From assembly GCF_037392515.1 (NCBI RefSeq), contig NC_090282.1, positions 32,973,054 to 33,037,053 of the forward strand: a DNA stretch of 64,000 nucleotides, written 5' to 3'. The notes below the pieces were generated by a model. The model was not told the DNA's origin, made no database searches, and saw only the letters and a program-made list of their open reading frames with translations. This stretch comes from Haliotis asinina (lineage: Eukaryota; Mollusca; Gastropoda; Lepetellida; Haliotidae). Of this stretch, positions 1 through 12,700 are shown piece after piece. The position numbers and the translations under genes are program-made. Positions within the stretch are counted from its first letter, which is position 1. Each line of letters starts with the position of its first letter.

Positions 1-53
1 GGTAGCATACCTCAGTCTAACCCAGCCAGTAACTGCACTGTTTGTTTCTTCAG

Positions 54-723
54 TCCCCTGACAAGTTCAGCTACCCATCATGCAAGTTTCATATAAGGAA
101 GTGTAAGGAATCGACAGGTCGCGTGGTGATGTGGAGACAGATGAAGATACAGAACAGCTTCACCTTGGAGGCCACATTCAGCGGAACCATTCTTGACAGG
201 TAGCAGTTGCAGTTGCATAGAAGTACAGTGTGTTTAGATGAAATTTACAGATAGTTGTAGTGCAGTTTGTTGAAATATACGGATGCCCACATAGCCATGT
301 CTGGATTGTCTGGTCCCGATTATGTACAGACCCTTGCAGTATAGCAGGAATATTGCTGGAATATCATTATACATACCACAATATGTTGTCACCATAGCAG
401 TTTGGCATAAACTAACATGGGAAAAGTTTGCCTTTAAGGAAACCCTACGTCATATTAGGATCAAATTATATCTTTTGAAACGGACATGGAAATAATCTTA
501 ATAAACAAAATCATTTCCCCAAAATACTCCTCATCTTGATTCATGAGTATAGACAATAATATGGACATGTCAGATTCAGATCCATTGAACATAATCTCAT
601 CATGTGCAGTGTTTTGTACTTCAGTGGGCGGAGTCGGCACTTCAACATCAGTGACTTCATGGACATGGGGAAGACCCTGGGGCAGGTGGTGCTGGACTAC
701 ATGGAGCTGCAGCAGAACAAGGC
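54..723 (+). CDS. AGBL2/AGBL3: CCP catalytic-domain end, exons 54-199 and 625-723
   Basis: The first exon reads from SPDKFSYPSCKF through KESTGRVVMWRQ to FTLEATF. KE(S/G)TGRVVMWR and (Y/F)T(L/M)E(A/S)TF are hallmark blocks of cytosolic carboxypeptidases. By family knowledge the Glu of FTLEATF (codon 168-170) is the general base of M14 enzymes. The second exon, RHFNISDFMDMGKTLG, matches the block that ends the domain in CCP2 and CCP3. The exons join in phase 2 through a codon AG|T; the acceptors follow TTTCTTCAG and TACTTCAG. The intron between them (200-624) has a remnant of the second repeat family near 300-372 and otherwise nothing I recognise. Confidence 0.88.
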
Positions 724-3700
724 GTGAGTACTGGCTATCAGTGGCTCATTCATACTGGGCTATCATTGGCGCATTCATACTGGACTATCAGTGGCTCATT
801 TATACAGGGCTGTCATTGGCTTATTTATACTGGGCTATCACTGGCTCATTTATACTGGGCTATCATTGGCTCATTTATTCTGGGCTATCATTGGCTCATT
901 TATACTGGGCTATCATTGGCTTATTTTACCTGGGTTTCCAATGGCTCATTTTATACTAGGCTACCTTTGTACATTGATACTGGGCTACCATTGGTTCATT
1001 TGTTGATGGGTGATATTGGTTCATTTACAATGGGGAACTAATTGCTCCTTTTGCATCAGCTTTTTCCATAGGCATATTTTGTTCCATGGTTTCCCATTGG
1101 CTCATATTGTACCCAGGTCAACATTCACTTGTTTTGATTTTGGGATACAATTGGATCATTTTGTGCAAAAGCTAGGCTGAATGATTTGCATAGCGGACTC
1201 AACCCTTCACAGTTTTGACTCTGTTAGACATAATTAAATCGATTTCTGAATTTCTGTGGTCATGGGATAGGCAATATCCATGCAAAAAAGACAGTGTAAG
1301 AGTTTTTTGTAATTCTGAGAGGACAAATATTTTAAAGGGAAGTAATATTTGTATTGATTCTTGTAACTGAGAAAGCAATACTCTTTGTTGGCAGCCGCCA
1401 GACAGAGGTTGTCCTTGACCTCACAAGAGTGATTACGCAGGATATTCTGGTGAGTCGAGGGCTCCTTCCACAGGACACCAAGATCCCCAGCTTCACAGAC
1501 ATGGCCATGTTGAGGCAAGGTGAGACCATAAGTCAGTTCAGTAACTGTAGAGATCAGAGTAGACTAGTTACAGGATATTGTTGTATTGACAAATGAAACG
1601 GATTCATCTTTAGTGTCTGAAGCTTTGACTTGTCTGCTTGTGTGTACATGAGCGTACTGTGGAGCATGATTTTTTGGTCATGCTTAGTCGTGTCCCCAGT
1701 TTCACTTGTTGAAATCTAATTTCTTGTATGTTGTGATAGTTTATCTGGAATACAGGTGACTGCAGTGTCAGACGACACACTATTCCACTTAACTGCTTTG
1801 CTTGTCTCCTCTCGATGTTCTGCTTTACTCACTCACCCAGCCATCCACCACTCACTCACTCACTAAAAAAAACCCAACCCTCACTCATCCACATACCCAA
1901 CTATCTACCTACCACTCACGCTCACACTCACTCACTCACTCACTCACTCACTCACTCACTCACTCACTCACTCACTCACTCACTCACTCACTCACTCACT
2001 CACTCACTCACTCACTCACTGATAATATTTCAGATTCCAATCTGTCAGAGGTGGAGGCAGAGATGATCCAGGAGGATGCAGAGAAGTGGACAGGTGTCAT
2101 TCTATCCCTCGTGGCCAAGGATCGGGAAAAGTCCTCACTGGAGGACAAGCAGGACAAGGGGAAGAAGGAGGACAAGAAGGACCTGAAGGGAGTGAAGCCT
2201 GAGAATGGGAAAGAACCAGCATTAACAAGGAAGGAGATTGATCAACTCATTGATAACATGTCTCTCAAAACGATGGATGGCTGTCTGAACATTCTCACAG
2301 AGCTCAGTGTTCGAGATGCAATCACAGAATCAGAGTTAGTAGCAAAGTGTGATTTCTGACAAAACAATCACAAAATTGGAAAGAGCCTATTTATTTTCAG
2401 TGACATTTCCATTACATATTGATGTTATTCAACAAACTAGCGTGACATTATGATGGAGCTATTGGATATTGAGACTTCTCAGCAATGAGGAAGTTTAGAA
2501 TAATCTGTAGTATGTCTAGGTTATCTAAATTACTTTTTGAGGATTTTGATTTGGAATTCTTGTAGACTGATGTATCTGGTATCCAAAGCAATTGTTATTA
2601 ATTGGTTTTGCTGAAGTTCCGTGAGTAGATCTAATTCAGTTTCCATTCATTCCATGCTAATGCTGTTTGCAAAGAGAATTTGATTTAATTGATTGGATTT
2701 CAGTTCAAGTGATAGTGACAGTGAATCAGAACCAGAAATGAAAGAATCTAAAACTCGGAAGAAGAAGCGGAAATCTCGAAAACAGCGGGATCGTGACAAG
2801 AAAACACCTACCCCAGCTGAAAAGAAAGAGGACTCTCGAATGAAAGTTTTATCTGTAAGTGTGTCTTGTAACCTTAGTTACAACTGTAGTTGATTGGACA
2901 ATTAAATTTTCACAGATGCCGTATTTGGTTTCTGTTCAGGAGTTGAGAGTGCTGTGAATTTTTTAATATTGTTTATCAATTTTATATTAGTTAAAATACA
3001 CTGAAAGCTGAGTAAAGAACACCTTCCCACTTCTGGTTTCAGTGTTGCATTGGTTAAACATACTAATACTGAATATATTACTCACCCACTGAAGATATCA
3101 CTGTTTACAAAGTTATTACACATTGTGGTGCCGTACGTATGACGTCAAAGTGTTTTACAGTTACGACGTCACAATGCTAATACCTCTGTCACGACAGTGT
3201 TAGACCTTGCTTGACTAGAAGAAAGCAGAGTGTCACCACACTCATTCATTCTTAGGAAACAAGTACTTTGCTCAGTATTATTTGACTAATGTTGGATGAG
3301 TAATAAATAAAATACTAAACTATGTCCCCAGTAACACCACATTTATGAAACTTGTAAATGGTATTGGTATCTAACCCGCTTTCACTCGTTAAACACCAAA
3401 CCATTCACTCATTTAATAAATGTGGTATTAAATGGGACATAGTTTAATATTCTCTCTATATAACATGTTTGCACTGAAGGTAAATCAGGTCTTGATACTC
3501 CAGTGTGTCCCTGCTAGTATGATAAATATAACCTACTGGTTTCATATCATTGCTTTATTTGTAAGTGATGTCAGTCTCTCTCTCAGTAACCTTGCACAGA
3601 TTTTTTCAACACATAAGCTCATTTCAATTTTATGGGGGTCAAATCAGATTCAAAACAAGACTTTTGATACAGTTTCAGAAGTTCAAACTTTACAGGGCTT

Positions 3701-6700
3701 GTCCAGAAATCTGGTATGCCTCTTTCCCTAGTCCTCAAAAGTCTGTAGCTTACCCTACTTTAACAAGCCAAGAATATGTATGCGCTTAGTGTTTTATCAG
3801 TTTTGATCTATTCAAGTATGTAACAGAATTAAAGCATTGAGAACTTATGGCCTTTGAATGCTGTTAGTTCATGAGGACCACCATCTTCAGATTTGAACTT
3901 ATCCTCAGCACAGTTTAGTGGTCTGGGACAGCAAACTAGCATGAATTTTGAGGACAAGGTGATACTAAGTTCTGTATGTTATCACAATAAAGTGGAGATG
4001 CACTGCACGATCAAGATGGATATATCATGGTAGTAGATAATGATTTGCATCCCTGTCACACCAATTGTGTGCATAATAAATGTTTTGTGTGCACTAACCT
4101 GGTGATTGGAAACATGTTTGCTACAAGCAGGCATCACTGCCGGCCCTTGTATGTGTCCCAGAGTCACATCATGGCTCCCACCACCAGCTACCCTCAGGGT
4201 CTCTACCTTCCCAGTCACACAGCTCACCTCTGTACAGAACCAGACAGGTAGGTCTCAGGTTGTCCTGGGTGCCCAGACAATAGTGGCCAGACAGGTGGGT
4301 GGTTTCAGGTAGCCAGACAGGTATGTGGTTTCAGGTTGTCATGGGTCCCCTGATGATAGTGGCAAGACAGGTAGGTCTCAGGTTGTCATGAGTTCCCCGA
4401 CAATAGTGACCAGACAGGTGGGTGGTTCCAGGTTGTCTTGGGTGCCCAGACGATAGTGGCGAGACGGGTAGGTGGTTTCAGGTTTTCATTGGTCCCCAGA
4501 CGATAGTGGCCAGACAGGTAGGTGGTTTCAGGTTGTCATGGGTCCCCAGATGTTAGCTGCCAGACACATACGTCTCAGGTTGTCATGTATTCCCAGGTCT
4601 TAGTGGCCAGACAGGTAGGTGGTCTCAAAGAGACAAGAGCAGAGACAGTGTTTTAGCTGGACATCTAGGTATCAGGTTGTCAAGGGTGCTTAGTCTTTTG
4701 TGGATGAGTCATATAGGTAGGTATTGTGTCCCCATTTCTTAGTTGAGAGACCAGGCAGAAATGTTCCAGTAGTCACAGGACTGATACAGCTCTTATTATC
4801 ATAAGTGTGATCTTGTCACCCAGTTGTTAATGGACACACCAGACAGGTAGGTCCTACAACAAAACATGACTGAATAACTGTTTCATGAGCAAACTGACCT
4901 TTAGTCAAGCTACTTGAGTGATAACTCTGGCCCATAAACCCACTCATTGTTGTTTGGCAAGACATAGAGTTTACTGGAATATTCAGTTGGTCTTTTTGTG
5001 TCTAGTCTCCATAGAGATCATGATCATATATGTGCAAAGGACTTTAATGTTAAAATCTTCTTTATCAATTCCATCATTGGCAGAGGACAGACTTAATTAT
5101 GTTTCAATTGGCAGTACTCTGTGTGTGTGTGTGTGTGTGGTTATTCAGTCTGCTTTATTTTTCTGTCAGTGTAGATCCTTTTGCTTTTGCTTTCCATTTG
5201 CTAGTTTCTCCTGGTACTTTTGGTCGACATATCCGTTTTCATAGTTATGTTTTTCAGTTGTCATTCTCAGGACTGATTCATTTGCTGTTGATATTATGGG
5301 GTATCAGTTATATTTGTATTTTCCTCATTTCTTGGTTTGGTTTCCTTTGTTCTTTGTTTCATTTCATGGTGGACAGTTGTATCATCTGTTCCATGCTTCA
5401 AGTGTTCTCGATATACAGACAGATACTATTATCATTTTGAAATTTCAGAAATCCAAATCAAAATCTTCAACCCCTGAGAAGAAAACAATCGTGTTAATCC
5501 CCAAACAATTTTCAATTCTCCCTGAGAAGACTGTGAGGAGTTATGTCCCATCAAGTCTTCGGTCAGCAATGCCAGGACTGACCTTTGAAGCTTTTCAGAT
5601 GCTGAAGAACCACAGATGCAGAGAATCATCTGAAGACACTGACTTGTCTTCCGTGATGATCACATCACAATTTCTCAAAATACAGTTAGACGATGGGAAG
5701 GTAGTGTTTCACCCATTGAGAAATATACGTCATACAAACAAATCAGCTTCAAGAAGTCAGACAGCCAAGACTGTTTGGCAACATGACAGATCCATGCTAA
5801 CATGTTCTTACTCTGCCTTGGACACACCAGCAGGTGTACCTACACATCCATCTACCCATGTGTCCACCATGTTGAGAAGGGGATACACAGAACACAGTCT
5901 GATTAAAACTGCTTATGAACAGACAATGAGTAAATGCAGGAGTTTCTTTCACTGAGGATCAGTCCTTGAATGGTGTCTGCTGGAAATGCCTTGAAACTCT
6001 CTGTGATGTTCCATCATAGTAGTACCATTTATTTAATTGAGGACTTTTATAGAAATATTTGTTTGTGAAACAAATATGACATACTGAAGATGATTGTCTT
6101 ATCAAAATGATTCCTTAAGTTTATGGCAGACATGATCCATCTTCACACAGCTAGCTGTATTGTGGAAAGACGAGCTGAACAATTCAGATTGAAGATTACA
6201 CAGCCAGACACCTTGAAACTTTACCAAGGGCCTAAACAGTATGTGTGAGCAAGTCATAGCCGGCATGGTAGAATATTGCATATTGGAAGTTAAGGTTGCT
6301 AAGGACCCATCAGCCATGATATGGAAGGAGAAAATAGAAGGACAATATTTCTGGACAGTACAATTCTTATTCCCAGTCACTGAAGTATTCTTCAAATTTC
6401 TAAGGAAAATCACACGATGTATAGAGTCAATATTCCAATGATGTAGTTCACTTTTAATTTACATCCCAACTACTAAAAAGTTATCACAATGGTCTTTTAC
6501 AAGAACAGAAAGAAACGTCAAGAAGAAACAGAGTTCAGATTTGTTCTCCTCCCTCCAAGTAGGAGACGAGTTATTTACATGCTTTCTGGATCCTGAACTG
6601 TTGCTACTGTCGAATGTCCTGAAGAAGGTAGTTACTCATAGTGGATGTTGTGTTGATTCCTTTCTAGATCCAGCAGACAGAAATGTATGATCCAGTTTGC

Positions 6701-9700
6701 TTTAGTACCTTGTGTGTGCAATGAGTATAGTGGTTAGAGTGTACACTGGTTCCCTAGATACAGACAAACAATAGCATGACCTTTGTGTCTCTCCTGAAGG
6801 ATCCTAGTCATCCAGGCTAGTTCCAGATGTCTACAACCATTATTATGATCAGATTGCAATGTATTCCCTATATACAACAGAAGCAGAACCCAGTTCTGAA
6901 GAATCTTTATCTTCGTTCTATAACCATGACACTTCTGTGTGTATGTATATGTAGGAATAAAGATTTTGTTATTTCTCTGGTGAGTCATATGGAGTCTGCA
7001 TGCTGGTATGGTTATATTCCTTCTATACAGGGCTAGCTATTGATTGCCTCAACTATTAACATGACCTGCATGGCTTCACTCTAACCTTGTGTCTTCCACA
7101 TGTGTGTCAGTGTACCTTCCTTCCATAATTGATTGTAATTGTTTGGAGTTGAGTCTTTTTATGTTCTTTTTTTGCTGAGATTTGTTTTGTATTCTGGGGA
7201 GAAAATTATTTTAAATCATGCATGGGGTTCTCATTGGCTCAGTGCAGTAACTTGAACAGTAATTTTTCTATATGTCTTAAATATATTTGTCATTCAAGAA
7301 AACATTTCAAATGGCCAGTCATAAAGCTTTAACATGTGTCACAAATAGAAAAAGTTAATTCAATATAGTTTGTAGAATCTATGTAGAATACATATATGTA
7401 GAATCTAAATGAAAGTTTCCAACTTGTGAACCAAAAGTTCTGATTGCAGGCCAATGCTGCCCTGGACAAGTACATGAGAATGGCCACTCGTCCCCACTAC
7501 ATCAGCAAGTATGAGGGGCGCAGTAATGGGGGTGTGCCTTGCTTCACAGAGGAGAGGAGTATTGAGAGACAGGCTAAGGTACACTGAAAACTACCGACTA
7601 TCTCATTATCACATAGTTATCTGAAATAGAAGTCAAAGAATTTAGCTGTGCCGAGGTACTGTAAGGCAACAAGAAGGAAGAATGAGGACAACTTTTATGG
7701 ATATACAACTTCTTTATTCTGTATAGGGGATGTTTTGACACAGAATCTAATGTTGTTGCTTGTCATTCGCTTGATGGCAACATTCATCACTATGTTGAAA
7801 TGTCACCCATGCAGAATAAACATTCAAGTTGTATATCCAGAAAAATTGTCCTCACATCCTCAACTTCTAGAATGCCAATGAAAGAAATGAGTGGGAAGTG
7901 ATTACTCCAGCTCTGCAGTGATGGTCAAGGAATCTAGGAATATGGTAATCAAAGCTTGACTAACTTTTTTGAGTGGCATTTTTAGAAGTCAGAGAGTCAG
8001 ATAAGGGCAAACTTTATGGATGAATAAAGAAGAATGGGGGCACAGTGGGCGAGCTTGCTAAAACACCAGGCTAGTGATCCAGCGTTATCCAGCGAGGTTG
8101 AGCGAGGAAATGAAATACTAGCACCTTGAGCAAACACTAGTACCATGGATATGTACACAATATAAACATCCATAATAATAATTTATTCAGGTTATGCAAT
8201 GTTTTGATACAGATTCTTATATACCTGCTTGACATTGATAAAAGTATCTGTATTGATACTTTGCATCACCTGCATAAATAAGTTGTTCATCCATAAAGTT
8301 TGTCCGTATAAAACTACACTAGATGATAAAAGTATAGACATTACTGGCAAACTATCGTTCACACAAATGATAGCTGTAAAATCGTTTAGGGTGCTCTTGA
8401 GTGAAATGTGGTGAACACAGCACAGAAGCACAAAACTACATTTGTACTACATTTTGAGAGGGTGATAAACAAGCAATTTGTTTGAGTCAGTATTGGTATA
8501 AAATAATATGTTAATTTGAACAATGTTTGCTTTTATGAAAAACACACTGTATATTTGTGGATTAGTACAAGATTTTGTTGACTTCATGGTGACCTAATGT
8601 GACATTCCTGTTATTTATCACTCATATATGAAACATGATTTGTGTTCATTTGTCACATTCCAGAGAATGGCAGAAATCAAGAAGAAAACAGAAGAAGATA
8701 GACAAAAAGATCTCAGTTTCTTTGTGAGTTGGTGGAACTAATAGATTTGTATCTGTAATCAGTCAGTCAGTTGTTGATAACACATTTCTTGTACAATTTC
8801 ACAATATCCACAAACACAAAAGTGTTACGTTCTTGACAAAATGCCCAGTATGAACTGTGCATGGCTACATCTGTGTTACTGATGATAAATGGTGTCAAAG
8901 CATAGCCTTTCCTGCTTAGTTGCATTGTTTACGGTCTCTCATAGTTACTTCATGGGATGGAAAAGTAGTTTTTATAGAATAGCATCTGTGCTTTAATATC
9001 ATGGCCATAGTTCCTAGACCTTTCTGCCATCTGTTGCCATCTTGGTTCCCCTCCTTACTGGTAATATACCTGCTTGAAAGAAGTGAAAAAGCAATCTACT
9101 TCATGGCAGTTAAACTATGGCAACGTACAGCATTAGGTGTTCTTTAACTTTGTTTTGAGTAGTATAGATCATATAACATTGATTAGTACTGATAAGTTGC
9201 ATTGAGACACAACTGGTTTGGTGTTGTAATCATGGTTGCAGATACACATGTACCATCAAGGTTCAGTCTATGCTGAAAGGACTAGTAAAGTTGTCTGAGG
9301 ACAATCTCCAGAAAATAAAATACAGTTTATTCAGACATATCTAAACATTAGTTTACATGCATATTGACAGAGGATGTCAGTTTTTGCTCCAACAGTGAGT
9401 GAGTAAGTTGTGAAAATGATGTGTTTGAACATCAAAAATGTATGTTTCATAACTTGATGTTTCAAATAATGTAAAGTGTAATAGGCACCATTGAGGTAGG
9501 TGGCTCAATGACAGTACAGTTTATGTTGACCAGGTTCAACGTTCTCTGTTATACGCTTTATGTCTTTATCTAAACAACTGGATAACCAAGTGCCTAAAAA
9601 ATAATCCAGTTAACCATGTATCTAACAACACAACCTGGTCACCGCACTAGATCTGTAATATTTAGCCGTCTCCATTGAGGTAGGTCACCCAGTGGCAGTA

Positions 9701-12700
9701 TGGTTTATGTGAATGACAAGGTCAATGTCCTGAAATGATCTCTGTTATACATTTTGTTTTTTGTATTTTTATGCATCATAACTGAATATTCAGAGACTGA
9801 AACCTTTCGTAAACCTTATTTTTAGGTTCTTAGGCAGTAAGTGGCATTTCTGAGTCTTCCCAGAGAACAACAAACACAATTCATATCTCCCAAATTAATA
9901 CAATTTATTGATCAACAAAAATAGTAAGCCAGACTTAATAAAATGGATCCATACTTTTCACACACACACACACACACACACAAACTCACACCTGAAGAGC
10001 CAAAATAAAGAAAGAGTTTTAACAAATAAACTCCTACAAAAAAACACTACTGTATGTCTACATTTTCCCCAAACCAATAATTACTCTCCAAACCTACATT
10101 CTATTTAGAAATAAATATTAACTAGGGAAATGAGGAATACCTCTTGGTCAGAATCTCCTGAATCAAATTTTGCACTAAGTTTAAATAATGCTTTTGATGT
10201 CCCATTGCATGAAAACATACATGGTAACACGTGAAGACTTAAGGCAATAAGTAGGTGAGAGGAGATTCATGAAGTGTCAGTGATGTGGACACTGAGGAAT
10301 GATCAGGATATGTCTGTATGCTGAAAGGGGTATTAATGTTAGAGCGTGCCATGGTTTTGTGTGTGCAATTACAATTACAGTTCAAGCACTAGTCCAGTCA
10401 GTACAAACAGCCACACAGACAAGTGATGTACCTGGGATATAATCTCAAACCAGTCCTAAATTCAGGAGCAAATCTCTATGCTTTGTTGCTCTCCACCTTT
10501 CTCCTATCATCCTTGCTGACCTGCTTGCTAACTATGCTTGCTGACTTTGCTTCCCTCCTGCAGTTTGTAGATGGTAGAAATGCACCAGGGCAGCCTCCGC
10601 TTGCCTCCCCTGATGATATTCATCATCGCCTGCAGGTGGCGCTCAACGAAGGAACCTCCAACATCTCACAGGCTCTTGTTGGCTTCAACATCCGAACAGG
10701 GTATACTCATGCTGGTAAGTGTATTGCTAGATACCAGCTCATTGTTGCATGTTTCTAACTGAGATTGTTTTCGAGGCATTTAGAAGGTGGCTTCTATCTT
10801 TTGTGGAATGTTATAGATAACTCTCTACATATGATTGCACAGTGTCAATTAAACTCATGTGTTAGAGCAGGAATGCTCATCAAAATCATAAAGATGTATA
10901 TATTTATATATTACTTATATATTTAAAAGACAAGCACTTTCATTCATGGAGTGATCCTTGATTATATACTTCCAGTTGTAGTTAATGACTAGTTATATGA
11001 AGGGGTGTTGTAGGTGAGCTTCAGAACCTGGTAGCTTTGGTTCAGCTTGTTGAACAGAATCAAGTAATTGTTGTTTGGAGATTTCCTAAGTCTGATTACT
11101 TGGGTCTGAAGAATTTCAGTTGTGTTAAAAAAAAGAAACATACTTTATAGATATTTTTTAATTTGAAATAAAAATTAATTGTAAAATGATTTTATTCTGG
11201 CTTGAAAATAAGCATAATGACTGGAAAATGGAATGGTATGGGGCATTTGTAATGTTTGGAAGTATTTTCAATCTTGTCCTATGTTCAGGTTTTTTACAGG
11301 GCACATATAAAAACTATCCTACAGATTGATCTAAAATTATCAACATGATAGTTAATATAATTATGACAATACAACATGCTCAGTGATTATTTTCTTCTTT
11401 TTTTGTGTTGTATTATGTGGGCAATGGTTCCAGAAATACAAATATTAGTGGTTTAAAATATTTTTGTTAAGGATGTATATATAACTATGTACAACATGCA
11501 CAACTTCTCCATACAGACACTAAGCCCCCAGTGAATGTGGCATCGTTCTGTGAGTCAACAACATTGTCACTTTTGGTATACTTGGCTAGATAGATTGAAA
11601 GTTCACAGCTGGATAGAATTAGTTGTTGCATATAGACGTTTTGTCTATATATACTACTCAAAAGAAGTTAAGATAGCTTTTTCATATGACTCTGATTAAT
11701 TTGTCTTCCAATGACATATTAACAAAAGTCATATTAAGAATTTGGATATTCTTTAAATTCTTTTGAGACATATACTATTGTTTTGCTTTATAGTACTTTG
11801 GTGTGATCTGATGTGGGTTTGACATGAAAAATTAAAATGTTGGTGAATAAGGCAATTAAGTATGTTTGTGTTTTGTGTGTTATAATAAATTATATGCATC
11901 TATAAGGAGGCTTTTATGTTCTACATGATGCTTTGTGTTTGCTTGTTAGAAAATAAAGTAGTGCACATTTGTATCTAAGAAAATAATCATCAAATCATTT
12001 GATGCTATTTAGAAAAGTTTAAAAATCTGAGGTATCAAACTTGTCTAGTAACTGTATGGAATAGATGTATGTGGCCTGGATTCACATATGTAAACAGATG
12101 GTAAACCATACACAGATGTAGTGATCATGGTAATCCATTCAACTCCTACTGCAGGAAAGGTGAGACTGAGTTAATAGTCAAAGAACGTGTGTGTTAATTC
12201 ATAACTTAAATATGGAATACTATTTCTGTTAAATTATTTCCACCCTACCCTCCTAAGGTACAAACTCCACCAACCAGGTTTGAATTTGTAATTAATAACC
12301 CATTCCTATTGTAAGAGGCAACTAACAGGACTGGGTGGTTGGGCGGGCTGATTTGGTTGACACATGTCGTCACAATTGCATAGATTGATGCTCATGCTGT
12401 TGATCACTGGAATGTCTGCTCCAGTTATTTACAGACTGCCACTATACAGCTGGAATATTGCTGAGTGCAGCATGAAACTAAAACTGTCTCACTTACTATT
12501 ATGTCTTTCCGCAGACAACTTCCGAGATCTTTGCCCAGGTGTACACAGCACAAATGGCTTCATCCTTCCTTCCACCTCTCTGACCAATGGCCTCTCAAAT
12601 GGTCATCTGGTTAATGGAACCAAAGACCTCAGGTAATCTTGCGTGTGCTAACTGGCTTTGCTCACCTTCACATCTGCATTCATTCACTATTTGCACTCCA

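Noticed and set aside
543-1041. Three overlapping plus-strand open frames of 71-138 codons
   Set aside because: They are the 25-bp minisatellite read in its three frames; composition is repetitive and the real exon 625-723 uses another frame for its part.
1802-2359. A 185-codon frame starting in the CTCA repeat
   Set aside because: The first half (HSLTHSLT…) is microsatellite; only 2034-2334 is an exon, entered from a splice acceptor in the same frame.
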